Assembly: GCA_934085975.1 (NCBI GenBank) | Contig: CAKOHT010000001.1 | Location: forward strand, 1 to 64,000 | Direction: 5' to 3' | DNA length: 64,000 bases | Origin: an uncultured Cetobacterium sp. | GTDB taxonomy: Bacteria > Fusobacteriota > Fusobacteriia > Fusobacteriales > Fusobacteriaceae | Shown: positions 1-8,504 of the stretch, one piece after another | How positions within the stretch are numbered: position 1 is the stretch's first letter | Layout of the letters: the number at the start of each line of letters is the position of its first letter | The notes under the pieces: model-generated | Seen by the model: the letters and a program-made list of their open reading frames with translations, nothing else | Database searches by the model: none | Told to the model about the DNA's origin: nothing | Program-made: the position numbers and the translations under genes

Positions 1-63
1 TCATACATAGTATACCATATTTAAACTACCTATTTTAGATTTATTTTAACCATAAAATAACAA

Positions 64-91
64 AAAACAAGAGCCATAAAACTCTTGTTTT
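64..91. terminator. bidirectional hairpin terminator
   Basis: A perfect 10-bp stem (64-73 with 82-91) and an 8-nt loop, with A-rich and T-rich flanks so that it can act on both strands. On the - strand it follows the small ORF at 138-257 and is the first terminator-like element after the broken aquaporin gene. Confidence 0.7.
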
Positions 92-137
92 CACTAGATT
101 TAATGTTATATATTCTATATGAAAATATATCTTTATT

Positions 138-257
138 CTAAAACTCTAAATCTTTTGTTAAATCTAAAAATTTATCTTTTGTAAAATAAGTAAAACTTCT
201 TTCATCTTTCTCATAATTACTTTCGACATATTTTAAATGATGTATAAATAATTCCAT
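138..257 (-). CDS. possible 39-aa hypothetical protein
   Basis: A short frame with ATG at 257 and TAG at 138. The peptide is charged (several Lys, Asp, Glu, Phe) and resembles nothing I recognise. The ribosome-binding site is weak (AAAGATAA) and the start lies inside an inverted repeat (TAATTCCAT at 249-257 with its complement at 271-279). A stop codon lies directly upstream in frame. The terminator at 64-91 fits a transcript ending here. It may equally be a relic, since it sits beside a decayed aquaporin gene. Confidence 0.25.
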   Translation of the reverse strand: MELFIHHLKYVESNYEKDERSFTYFTKDKFLDLTKDLEF

Positions 258-344
258 TTATCTTTAAAAAATGGAATTACATTAAATAAACATAGTACAA
301 TCCTATAAAATTAAGTAAAAAAAGTAGTCTTTTTAAAAAAGAAC

Positions 345-1018
345 TTATAGATTCAATTTTATATATTTTCTAAAAAAATAAATACCCCAATCAATCTCTT
401 CTTCCATAAAAAATTTATATAAAATCGCTCCTAATATAGCCCCTATAATTGGCATTATCCAAAATATCCATAGTTGCGATAATATTTCGCCTCCAGCTAT
501 TAGAGCAACTGCCGTACTTCCAGCTGGATTTACAGAGGTATTTATCACAGGAATACTTATTAAATGTATCAGTGTCAATCCTAATCCTATTGCTATCGTT
601 CCAGATTCTTTAGGAGCTACCTCACAAATAATTCCTGACATTAAACTTGCTCCTGTAGGAGAAAAATCTGCAACTCCATTTACTGCAAACCCATTAATTA
701 TATCAAAACTTGGAACCCCAGAAGCAATTAAATGTAATGTATACGCTCCTAGTAATCCTCCTAAAACTTGGCTCAAAATATATGGAACTATATCTTTTTT
801 CTCAGTTCTCCTAACTACTGTCACTGCTGGATTTAAATGACAACCTGATACGTGTCCTATCGCATAAGCCATTGTTAAAACTGTCAATCCAAATGCAATG
901 GAGACTCCTACAAATCCAATGCCTAATTCAGGATATCCTGCAGCTAAAACAGCACTTCCGCATCCCCCTAATACTAGCCAAAATGTTCCTATAAATTCTG
1001 CAAATAATTTTTTATCAT
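345..1018 (-). pseudogene. aqpZ: aquaporin Z-like water channel, decayed
   Basis: The product would be an MIP-family channel; the family passes water through a pore built on two NPA motifs. Several lesions are visible. The only well-placed start (ATG 1018-1016, with AAGG about 10 nt upstream) is out of frame by one base with the body; a run of six A (T at 1008-1013 on +) lies between them, so the shift is a one-base loss there. The first NPA (NPAVT) is followed by a non-family stretch. About 15-20 residues, most of a membrane span, are missing after CEV. The second motif reads NPAGS where the family has NPARS, so the selectivity-filter arginine is lost. The open part alone (345-887) begins inside TM2. 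I call it non-functional. Confidence 0.88.
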
Positions 1019-1640
1019 TATAAGTTTTTCCTTAACTATTTTTTTAACTTTTTCTAAACGAATTAAAAGCAAAATGAATAACTATTGGAATATCTCCTTT
1101 AAAGTATATTGTACAAAATTCGAACTTTAACATTATTACATCATTAATCCAGAAAATCTGCAATCACCATCTAACAATTAGTTGATGACTCAATGGAAAT
1201 ATATAAAGTAATTAAAAATTATCTTAGGTGATATATTTTCATATAAAACTATTAAAAAGTAAGAAGAAGTTATAGAAAGTCAAAAATTAAAAAATTATAC
1301 TAAGGAATATCCTTAATTGATGATACTACCTATTTAAAGGCAAATCCAGTATATTCTTTTGTTATTAATGAAAAAGACGGATAATGAAATTTTTTGGAGG
1401 TGATAAACTATTTTGAAAGAATATGTGAATAATAGTTTATTCTCAGAGTTATATATCTACTTGTCATTAATTTAATCGATATCATAACTTTCAATATGAA
1501 TTTAATTTATAAAAAATCACCTTTCGTAGTAGCAATTGTTTCAGAAAAAATAAAACATTTGTGGAATCGTACTTTCACACAATGGAGAAAAAATAGCGAA
1601 GCTACTTAAATAGAAAAAAGTAATTCTGATTACTCAAAGC
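1019..1640. other. gene-less, probably decayed DNA
   Basis: About 620 bases with no open frame of useful length on either strand. Short coding-like bursts broken by stops occur on the + strand, for example around 1300-1385 and 1550-1640. A strong Shine-Dalgarno-like GGAGGTGAT near 1397-1405 has no ORF behind it. The latter half faintly suggests a SIS-domain sugar-isomerase-type regulator, but not well enough to name. Together with the broken aquaporin gene it looks like an eroding segment. Confidence 0.5.
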
Positions 1641-2765
1641 TCACTTAATCCTAATTTTTAATTTTTCATAAGCTTTCTCATAAATTAAATCTAATTTTCT
1701 ATATTCCTCATCTATTTCCATAAAAAGTATATCACGACACTCTTCAGGTGAAAAAATTTTAATAGAAACGAACGACTTTCCCATAGCATCTAACATAATT
1801 TCCTTTATCTCTTCTATCTGTAACTTTGATAGCCTTATATATTCTTTAGTGATTTTTAACACCCTTCTAGGAATTTTAAGAAGAGAGGTCTCATATGGTA
1901 AAAAATTCTCCAATAATAATTCTGTTTCAGGATAGTTTTTCTTATTAAAAAATTTTATTCCATTTAAGTCAAGAAAAATAACTTCAGACATTAAGTATAA
2001 CGCCTGTTTATATTTTTTTTCTTCAGCAGCAAATTTTACCATAGCAAACCTACAAGCACTGTACTCTTCAAACCGGTTCTCTCCAAAATATTTGAATGCT
2101 GACATATTTAAGTGAATCCAAATTTTATCTCTATAAGATTTTCTAGGCTCTTCATTCATAAGTTGATTGAGCCTCCAAATGTTTAAATCCATAATCTTAT
2201 TTCTATGAATATAAGAGATATATTCATTTTCCCTTAACTCTTCATTTCCCAATTCTGTATTTTTATAATAAGATTTAGAAAAAGATGATTTTAATATTTG
2301 CCTATCTGTACTTTTTATCAATCGCTCTATTAATTCAGATTTATTTCCACTCACTTTTAAGTTGTGTTTTTTCAGAAGTTCTTTTAGTTTTTTTATCGTT
2401 TCTTTTTCCAATATTTCTTCAATAGATGTTTCACGTAAAAATCCCTTATTTGTTAATTTTTTTAAAATTTTATTCACATCTCTTACACCATAATCAGATA
2501 GCCAAAATTTTTGGAAATTCGTTTCTCCTATAAAGTATGTAGAAGCATATTTTAAAACCAAAATTTCATGAGGATATAGTCCATTTTTACTTGGATAAGC
2601 TTCATTTACCAAAGTATTAAAATCATACGAAGTACTATCACTATCAATAAGCATAGACGATACAACTTTCACAGGTATATCTTCAAAACTATCCATTTTT
2701 TTCTCAATAGATTTTTTTTCTGTTTTATTACCTGAAAAAAATTTTAATATTTCTTTAAACATCAA
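1641..2765 (-). CDS. SAP-domain protein of unknown function
   Basis: A 374-aa soluble protein with no signal peptide or membrane span. Residues about 120-155 form a SAP-like motif (ETIKKLKELLKKHNLKV, then G-KSELIERLIK), a helix-turn-helix element known for DNA or RNA binding. The preceding segment (about 60-112) resembles a winged-helix fold (DVNKILKKLTNKGFL). The C-terminal 200 residues are mostly helical and unassigned. The ATG is preceded by GGAGGATATCTTG. It stands alone between the decayed region and an antiporter gene, with no conserved partner in view. SAP proteins of this type occur in mobile elements, but nothing here proves mobility. Nucleic-acid binding is inference from the SAP motif. 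Confidence 0.7.
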   Translation of the reverse strand: MMFKEILKFFSGNKTEKKSIEKKMDSFEDIPVKVVSSMLIDSDSTSYDFNTLVNEAYPSKNGLYPHEILVLKYASTYFIGETNFQKFWLSDYGVRDVNKILKKLTNKGFLRETSIEEILEKETIKKLKELLKKHNLKVSGNKSELIERLIKSTDRQILKSSFSKSYYKNTELGNEELRENEYISYIHRNKIMDLNIWRLNQLMNEEPRKSYRDKIWIHLNMSAFKYFGENRFEEYSACRFAMVKFAAEEKKYKQALYLMSEVIFLDLNGIKFFNKKNYPETELLLENFLPYETSLLKIPRRVLKITKEYIRLSKLQIEEIKEIMLDAMGKSFVSIKIFSPEECRDILFMEIDEEYRKLDLIYEKAYEKLKIRIK

Positions 2766-2853
2766 GATATCCTCCTAGTACAAAAATTTGCTTATACAAT
2801 AATGGGCATTCTAGCATAAAAAAGTTGAAATCTGCAAAAAAATATAACAATCA

Positions 2854-2881
2854 AAAAAGAGAAGAAAAAACTTCTCTTTTT
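2854..2881. terminator. hairpin terminator after the APC antiporter gene
   Basis: An 11-bp stem (2854-2864 with 2871-2881), loop of six A on +, with U-tracts available on both strands. It lies just past the stop codon of the - strand antiporter gene. Confidence 0.8.
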
Positions 2882-2900
2882 AAAAGTTTCTCTTCTCTAA

Positions 2901-4397
2901 CTACTTAAGAAGAACCATATAATTCGATTTCAAATATATTGCTCCTGCAATACTTATAAGAAAAATTAAAATAATAAAGAATATTTCAATTCTTCCAATA
3001 AGAAATTTTCCACCCGTATCATCTTTTCGACCTTTTAAGAAAACAGGAATTCCAACTGCATATATTATTGAAGCAACAAGAAGATAATTTATTCCTGCTG
3101 CATACATAAGCCATACCCCAAAACCTGCTGCAAGAATCCCCACTACACCGGAAAAAGTTCTGCTCCTCATAAAATTTTTAGGGTAATTATCATTTTTTAC
3201 AGAAATTTTTAAAAGATACAACGGACACAATATATAACAAGGGAGGACCATTATTCCCGTTACATTGAGCATTAAATCCCATGCATTTCCAGAAAAATGT
3301 ACAAATATAAGAGTGATTTGCATTATTATCATTGAAACTAAAAGAGAAAAAATTGCAGCCTCATTCTTATTAGTTTTTGAAAAAGATTTAGGAAAAGCAC
3401 CCGATTTGGATGCTGCAAATGGTAGTTCAGCTAAAATTACTGTTGAGATGAGCCACGAACTTAAAATTGCAATTATAACTCCTACATTCATAAGAATACT
3501 TCCCCACGATCCTACCATTTTTTCAAGAGCTGTTGCAGTTGATGGAGCCCCTAACTTTGATAATTCATTCTGTGAAAATTCACCAAATGTTGGAACTGTT
3601 AAAAGAATATAAAAAATTAAACACGTCAAAAATCCTAACACGGTAGCTTTTCCAACATCTGAACTCTTTTTAGCTCTTCCAGAAGTGGCAACAGCACTAC
3701 CTATTCCAATAAACATCCACAATGTCACCATCATTGTACTTTTTACCTGAATCGTTATAGAGCCTAGTGGTTTATCTTTTATTGCGCTTATTGTCTCTTG
3801 TCCCCACATATTTTGAGAAAATTTAAAAAAATTAAACATATAAATAGCAACAACAATGAATACTATAAGTGGAATAAGTTTACCAATAGTTCCTACCAAA
3901 TTTATGATTGCAGCTGTCTTAACACCTCTTAGAATTACGAAATAGATTCCCCAAAGAATAATTGAAGAAACCACAATTGAAGCTATATTATTTCCCCTTT
4001 TAAAATATGGAGGAAAAAAATAGTTAAAAGAATCCATAAGTAAAATAGCATAACCAACATTAGCAAAGCAATTAGATAACCAATAACCCCAAGCCATCAT
4101 GAAACCCGTTAATTTTCCAAATCCAAGCTCCCCATAACTATAAAGACCTGTTTTAGCATTAGGTCTTAAATATGTAAGTAATCTAAAAGAGTCCACTATA
4201 AACCACATCCCCAAGCCTGTCACTGTCCATGCAAGCATTACCGCACCTGCAGATGCCGTTGCTGCCATTTGCTGTGGAAGGTCATAAACTCCACCACCTA
4301 TCATTGCACTAACTACAATGGCAATGATTCCTGGAAGATTTAATTTTTTATTATCGTTACTTTCTGTTTGAACCTTTTTTATAGTTTTATCATCCAT
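2901..4397 (-). CDS. APC-family basic amino acid antiporter (arginine/ornithine type)
   Basis: A 498-aa integral membrane protein of the amino acid-polyamine-organocation family. About 12 membrane spans are visible. The first span carries the family motif SAMIGGGVYDLPQQM (about 32-46), typical of the ArcD/LysP-like arginine:ornithine or lysine:cadaverine exchangers. Such proteins swap an amino acid for its catabolic product. No arcA, arcB or arcC deiminase genes lie next to it, so the exact substrate is not shown. The ATG follows a good AAAGGAGGGAATTATTT site. It is monocistronic, ending in the terminator at 2854-2881. I am confident of family and fold, much less of substrate; the ArcD-like group fits best. 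Confidence 0.85.
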   Translation of the reverse strand: MDDKTIKKVQTESNDNKKLNLPGIIAIVVSAMIGGGVYDLPQQMAATASAGAVMLAWTVTGLGMWFIVDSFRLLTYLRPNAKTGLYSYGELGFGKLTGFMMAWGYWLSNCFANVGYAILLMDSFNYFFPPYFKRGNNIASIVVSSIILWGIYFVILRGVKTAAIINLVGTIGKLIPLIVFIVVAIYMFNFFKFSQNMWGQETISAIKDKPLGSITIQVKSTMMVTLWMFIGIGSAVATSGRAKKSSDVGKATVLGFLTCLIFYILLTVPTFGEFSQNELSKLGAPSTATALEKMVGSWGSILMNVGVIIAILSSWLISTVILAELPFAASKSGAFPKSFSKTNKNEAAIFSLLVSMIIMQITLIFVHFSGNAWDLMLNVTGIMVLPCYILCPLYLLKISVKNDNYPKNFMRSRTFSGVVGILAAGFGVWLMYAAGINYLLVASIIYAVGIPVFLKGRKDDTGGKFLIGRIEIFFIILIFLISIAGAIYLKSNYMVLLK

Positions 4398-4617
4398 AAA
4401 TAATTCCCTCCTTTCAAATTCTATTATGAAAGATTTTTCGAATAAAAAAGTTGAATCTCTTTTTAATTTATTCTTATGCAGAGGTTATACAAAAAAATAA
4501 AGAAATTCATTTTTTATTTTTAATATTTTTTATTTTTAATGTTTGTTTTCTTTTGCTACTAATAGTGATATAATAGTTTAATTCAAATCAATTACACTAA
4601 TTTAAGGATGGTTCTCT

Positions 4618-4821
4618 ATGAAAAATAACGCTTTTTTTAAAAATAAAAGAAAAAGAGCTCTTTTTTTTGCAAACATAATACTGATTCTTTTTATTTCTTT
4701 CCATCTATTTCAAATGAAATCTAATGATGAGGAACTAGTGACCTTTATTCTCTTTCTACTTGGTGATATTGCTATACTAATTTATCAAATCATTTCCATT
4801 ATTAGAGGTAACAAAGAATAA
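4618..4821 (+). CDS. small two-span membrane protein
   Basis: A 67-aa protein with a Lys/Arg-rich N-terminus and two hydrophobic segments (about 15-33 and 38-62), so probably a small inner-membrane protein with both ends in the cytoplasm by the positive-inside rule. The start is preceded by AAGGATGG about 6 nt away, and TATAAT at 4569-4574 is a likely -10 box. A strong bidirectional terminator overlaps its stop. I do not recognise the family. A clear start, promoter and terminator make it a believable gene. Confidence 0.6.
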   Translation: MKNNAFFKNKRKRALFFANIILILFISFHLFQMKSNDEELVTFILFLLGDIAILIYQIISIIRGNKE

Positions 4822-4849
4822 TAAAAAGTGCTTTTCAGCACTTTTTATT
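4820..4849. terminator. bidirectional terminator between convergent genes
   Basis: A 12-bp perfect stem (4820-4831 with 4838-4849), loop TTTTCA. It overlaps the stop codons of both convergent genes, so it serves the small membrane protein (+) and the exonuclease (-). Confidence 0.85.
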
Positions 4850-5423
4850 ATCTGTTATTCTTAAGCATACTATCTATATTTTTATAGACCTCCCTTGTAG
4901 CTCTAATATCTTCTAGAGCATCATGTGCATTTTCTAAAGTAACTCCAAAATACCTACACCAAGTTTCTAATCTATTATTTTCTAAAATTGGTAAAATCCC
5001 CATAACTTGAAGAGATTTTACTAAATTAAGAGTACATACATTCAATTTAAAATCAATGAAGCTTCCCATAAACTTATTATTTAATCTACTATAAAAATTG
5101 TATAGCATTCTAAAATCAAATGGGTAATTATGACAAATCATAATCAACTTATCATTTTTATTATATCTATCTATATACTTTGAAAAAACTTTCTCTAACT
5201 CTTTTAATGCTTGCTCTGGTTCTTGCTCCTGATTGAGCTCCTCTATTGTCAGACCTATAGTTTTTAAGGCACTCTCAGAGATATCTGCTCCTTCATGAGG
5301 TTTACATCTGATATCAAACCATTCTACAACTTCATTATCTATTTCTATTGCTCCCGCTATCTGAACTATTGCCGAATTATCAGTTAACCCAGTTGTCTCT
5401 GTATCTAAATATAATAATTTCAT
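4848..5423 (-). CDS. DnaQ-like 3'-5' exonuclease (DEDDh family)
   Basis: A 191-aa protein consisting of one RNase T/DnaQ exonuclease domain. Exo I is DTETTGL with Asp7 and Glu9; Exo II is HNYPFDFRML; Exo III is HDALEDIRAT, with the His and Asp of the DEDDh type. These residues bind two metal ions that cleave single-stranded DNA or RNA from the 3' end. There is no polymerase or helicase domain, so it is a stand-alone nuclease, perhaps for DNA repair proofreading or RNA trimming. The ATG has GGAGGAAGTAG in front. It diverges from the Rrf2 regulator gene, sharing a 140-bp promoter region. Confidence 0.88.
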   Translation of the reverse strand: MKLLYLDTETTGLTDNSAIVQIAGAIEIDNEVVEWFDIRCKPHEGADISESALKTIGLTIEELNQEQEPEQALKELEKVFSKYIDRYNKNDKLIMICHNYPFDFRMLYNFYSRLNNKFMGSFIDFKLNVCTLNLVKSLQVMGILPILENNRLETWCRYFGVTLENAHDALEDIRATREVYKNIDSMLKNNR

Positions 5424-5493
5424 CTACTTCCTCCTTTTCACTTGTTACATACTTTAATTTTAATGATTGTTTTTCAACTTTATTTATATTTTC

Positions 5494-5522
5494 TTGCATT
5501 TTGTACACTATTTCTGTATAAT
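5494..5522 (+). promoter_or_regulatory. sigma-70-type promoter of the Rrf2 gene
   Basis: TTGCAT (5494-5499), 17-bp spacer, TATAAT (5517-5522), about 40 bp before the start codon. The TGTACA and TGTATA elements within it could be part of an operator for the regulator itself, as many Rrf2 proteins repress their own genes; that part is inference. Confidence 0.7.
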
Positions 5523-5563
5523 TATTCTATTCTACTTTATTAACTTAACTTGGGAGGAATATT

Positions 5564-5983
5564 TTGAAATTTAATAAGGAAACCGATTATGCAATCAGGA
5601 TGACTTTATTTTGTGCTAAATATCACTCTAAAATATTATCTGGTGTTGAAATTGTACAAGAATGTAAAGTACCTGAAATTTTAGGTAAATCTATCTTAAC
5701 TAAACTAAGCAGCAATGGAATCTTAGAGTCTATCAAAGGGAAAAATGGTGGATTTATATATAGCCATCCCCCTAAATCATTGACATTATATTCTGTAATT
5801 GAAAAATTTGAAGCTCTTGAGATAAATTCCTGCATTGAAAAAAAAGAAACGTGCCTTTATAAATTCGGAGATTGTGTTGTTCGTGAAAAAATGGGACTTT
5901 TAAAGGCTATTATTATAGATCAACTTCAAAATATTTTTATTGAAGATCTTATCGAAGAACAATTTAAAAAATACAATAATTAA
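5564..5983 (+). CDS. Rrf2-family regulator with three-cysteine cluster
   Basis: A 139-aa transcription factor. Residues 1-80 form the Rrf2 winged helix (KETDYAIRMTLFCAKY at the N-terminus, then KGKNGGFIYS as the wing). Cys90, Cys97 and Cys104 have the spacing pattern by which family members such as IscR and NsrR hold an Fe-S cluster that senses iron-sulfur status, nitric oxide or redox state. The start has GGGAGG 7 nt upstream and a clear promoter. No obvious target is adjacent; the rubredoxin-hcp pair at 43.7 kb is the kind of nitrosative-stress locus such a regulator might control, but this is a guess. Confidence 0.88.
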   Translation: MKFNKETDYAIRMTLFCAKYHSKILSGVEIVQECKVPEILGKSILTKLSSNGILESIKGKNGGFIYSHPPKSLTLYSVIEKFEALEINSCIEKKETCLYKFGDCVVREKMGLLKAIIIDQLQNIFIEDLIEEQFKKYNN

Positions 5984-6003
5984 TTACACAAAGTAGAATT
6001 GCC

Positions 6004-6041
6004 TAGGTCACTTTACATAAAATAAAGTGACCTATTTTTTT
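6004..6041 (+). terminator. terminator of the Rrf2 gene
   Basis: A 12-bp perfect stem (6004-6015 with 6023-6034) followed by seven T. It also contains the final stop codon of the - strand HxlR relic. Confidence 0.88.
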
Positions 6042-6361
6042 ATATTTTCTTCAAACTTACATCCAAAAGATTTCATCTCCATCAAAATAGGTAAAAGCTC
6101 ACTTCCACAATGAGTTAAAATATAGTATGATTCAACTGTATTTCCTTTATAGACTTTCCGATTTTCTATAATTTTATGCAAAATAAGTAAATTCAGTTGC
6201 TAAATTAAGATTTTTTTACTACATCCCAATAATCTCTGTAATTCTCCCAATCTTAGCTCACTATCCTTTAGGTTAAAAAGTATTGTTGGAACCCACTTTT
6301 TTCCTAAAATTAAAGCTGTCAATTCAACTGGACAATGGTCTACATTTTTGTTCTGTATCAT
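6032..6361 (-). pseudogene. HxlR-family regulator broken by an in-frame TAG
   Basis: Read through one stop, the frame from ATG 6361 to TAG 6032 encodes a complete HxlR-type winged-helix protein of about 109 residues. It has the family's CPVELTALILGKKW opening, LRLGELQRLLGCSKKIL for the recognition region, and NTVESYYILT in the wing. The stop at 6200-6202 (TAG) falls where relatives have Gln, so a single C-to-T change (CAG to TAG) explains it. There is no frameshift and both halves stay conserved, which implies recent inactivation, or read-through. The ribosome-binding site GAGGAAATT is intact. HxlR proteins sense aldehydes or oxidants and usually act on a neighbouring gene; none is evident. 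Confidence 0.85.
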
Positions 6362-6429
6362 AATTTCCTCCGTATTTTATACATAATATACCAAGGAATT
6401 TTCTCTCAAGCAAATCTCTATCGAATTTT

Positions 6430-7803
6430 TTACTCAGTAATTCCCTGCAATTTTTTATATAAATCAACTGCAAACTGATCTGTCATCCCGCTGATGAAAT
6501 CTACACATAATTTAAGGGTTGTATAGATTTCATCCTCTTTATTTTTACACTCTTTCAGTTCAGTTTCATAGTTAATAATATAGTTTTCAGATATTAAAAC
6601 TCTAATATTTTTAGAGGTTAAAGATGCCTCTTCTCCATTGATAAGCCAATCTATCATCCCCTCTATAAAAGTATTTAATAATTTTCTTAAAACTTTGGCT
6701 GCTAAAATATCTGTAAAAACTCTTTCTTTCGACTGAAAAATTTTATTTTTAGCTAAATTTTTTAATCCATTTTTTATATCTTTATATGAACCATCATCCA
6801 AAAGCTCTTTATTAAAATCACCGTTTAAAATTGTTTTTTCATTTTTTATAAAAGATTTTATAACTTCTTGAATCATTTTTCCTTGAATATATATTTTAAT
6901 TTTTTGAACTACAATTTTTTCAAATAGACTTTTATTTTCTATCTTCGCATTTTTTTCTTCATATTCCTCTATTTTTTCAATTAACTCCTGTAATTCTTCG
7001 GATTTTTTCTCTATTTTGTTTAACATATCTTTTAAATCATCTAATGTTATAAATTTTTTCTGAACTCCATCCTCTATATCAGCAACACAATATGCTATAT
7101 CGTCAGCAGCTTCCAATAAAAATGTGACTGGATGTCTCTTTCCAATTATTCCCATCTCTTCAGCTATCTTTCTATAATCATCTTTTTCACTATCAAAATA
7201 TCCAAATTTTCTTTCAATAATTTTTCCTTTGTCTTTTTTGTTTCCCAGCATTGAATCGGTTGGATATTTCATTATTGTCGCCAAAGTTGCATAGGTCAAA
7301 TTATAGCTATCTTTATCTCCCAAATATTGTAACTTTTTCAATATTCTAAATGTCTGAACATTTCCATCAAAATATATTAAATCTTTTTGCTGGACATCTG
7401 TCAAAATCTTATCATAAGCACTCTTTTTCAAATACTCCTTAAAAAAATCTTGAATTATATATTCACCTGAATGACCAAAGGGTGGATTTCCTAAGTCATG
7501 AATTAAACCTGCAACCGACAATAATGATGATATTTTTTGGTCATCTCTTTGCAAGTATTTTTCTATCGATTTACCTATCGATGAAGCTATATGTGAAACT
7601 TCAAGAGAATGTGTCAACCTTGTCCGAACAAAATCTCCCCTTTTTAAAGGATATACCTGAGTTTTATCCTGTAATCTTCTAAATGATGAACTGGATATTA
7701 TTCTAGAATAATCTTTGTCAAATTCATTTCTCTCATCAAATTCATAAACTTCATTTGAACTTTGTTTAAATCTCTTTTCACATAGCAACCTTTTCCACAG
7801 CAT
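6430..7803 (-). CDS. dgt: deoxyguanosinetriphosphate triphosphohydrolase-like protein
   Basis: A 457-aa HD-superfamily enzyme. The family splits dGTP (or other dNTPs) into the nucleoside and tripolyphosphate, which lowers dNTP pools. The HD site is visible as THSLEVS near residue 65 and LIHDLGNPPFGHSGE near 101-115, with a further conserved HD-domain segment at EAADDIAYCVADIEDG. The N-terminal SSFRRLQDKTQVYPL is typical of dGTPases. The length matches the shorter dgt type. The ATG follows TTGGAGGTGAAAAAAG. It lies 38 bp after a terminator, so it probably has its own promoter. The substrate may be any dNTP; the family call is secure. Confidence 0.9.
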   Translation of the reverse strand: MLWKRLLCEKRFKQSSNEVYEFDERNEFDKDYSRIISSSSFRRLQDKTQVYPLKRGDFVRTRLTHSLEVSHIASSIGKSIEKYLQRDDQKISSLLSVAGLIHDLGNPPFGHSGEYIIQDFFKEYLKKSAYDKILTDVQQKDLIYFDGNVQTFRILKKLQYLGDKDSYNLTYATLATIMKYPTDSMLGNKKDKGKIIERKFGYFDSEKDDYRKIAEEMGIIGKRHPVTFLLEAADDIAYCVADIEDGVQKKFITLDDLKDMLNKIEKKSEELQELIEKIEEYEEKNAKIENKSLFEKIVVQKIKIYIQGKMIQEVIKSFIKNEKTILNGDFNKELLDDGSYKDIKNGLKNLAKNKIFQSKERVFTDILAAKVLRKLLNTFIEGMIDWLINGEEASLTSKNIRVLISENYIINYETELKECKNKEDEIYTTLKLCVDFISGMTDQFAVDLYKKLQGITE

Positions 7804-7840
7804 CTTTTTTCACCTCCAAGTCGATATTTTTATAATATTT

Positions 7841-7880
7841 AAAAAGCTGCCAAATGATATTTTCAATCTAGCAGCTTTTT
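7841..7880 (-). terminator. terminator after the 135-aa gene
   Basis: A 10-bp perfect stem (AAAAAGCTGC 7841-7850 with 7871-7880) and a 20-nt loop, between the 135-aa hypothetical gene and dgt on the - strand. T-rich on both sides. Confidence 0.75.
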
Positions 7881-7905
7881 CTATAGCAACCCAATTTTTT
7901 AAATT

Positions 7906-8313
7906 CTAACTTAACTTCCCAGCGGTTACACCAATTATCTCATCATAAAAGAGAGCTAAAAAATTTAATTTAGTTACGTGTTCAGAGTTAGTAATAGATA
8001 CATCTCTCAACGGTAAAAAACTATCGTAGATGGAGTTTTGTAAATCGTTGTCATGAAGAACTAAACTTAATGGATTTACCTCTGCTAAAGATTCATGCTC
8101 CTTTTTATTTGCTACATTGGACCCAAATGATAAAAATTCTGCTCTCAGCTCTTCAAGGCTCATAATATCACCAGTTATTATGCCACCACCAGTAACAAAA
8201 GATAATCTTATTCTAGGAATTGTTACTCCTGTTGCTGTATTTTCTAATAATGATTTTTCTAAATTAAATTTACTTAATATATTAAGTTTTTTTATAAGCT
8301 CCTTTTTCTCCAT
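7906..8313 (-). CDS. hypothetical protein, 135 aa
   Basis: I do not recognise this protein. It is soluble, without a signal peptide or membrane span. It has a charged N-terminal helix (KKELIKKLNILSKFNLEK), then a glycine-rich turn (FVTGGGIITGDIM) and a mixed C-terminal half. The start is well placed (GGAGGTTAGAATCT before ATG) and a terminator follows, so it is a real single-gene unit. It is transcribed towards dgt but separated from it by the terminator. No function is suggested. Confidence 0.65.
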   Translation of the reverse strand: MEKKELIKKLNILSKFNLEKSLLENTATGVTIPRIRLSFVTGGGIITGDIMSLEELRAEFLSFGSNVANKKEHESLAEVNPLSLVLHDNDLQNSIYDSFLPLRDVSITNSEHVTKLNFLALFYDEIIGVTAGKLS

Positions 8314-8504
8314 AGATTCTAACCTCCAATATAGTTGCTATAATACCTGTATTATATCCCTTTAATTAAGATTGTCAACCACTATTCTCAATCTTTGGAT
8401 AATCATTTTTTATTTTTTAATATTTTTATTTTTTTAAAAGAAATCCTATTTTTTTCAGTATTTATATTTTAAAACTCTATTTAATTTTTTGAGGGAGGCA
8501 TATT

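Noticed and set aside
1550..1640. Possible SIS-domain (RpiR-like) fragment on the + strand
   Set aside because: A few residues around a Ser-His-Asn-Gly-Glu stretch look similar, but the match is too short and broken by stops to name.
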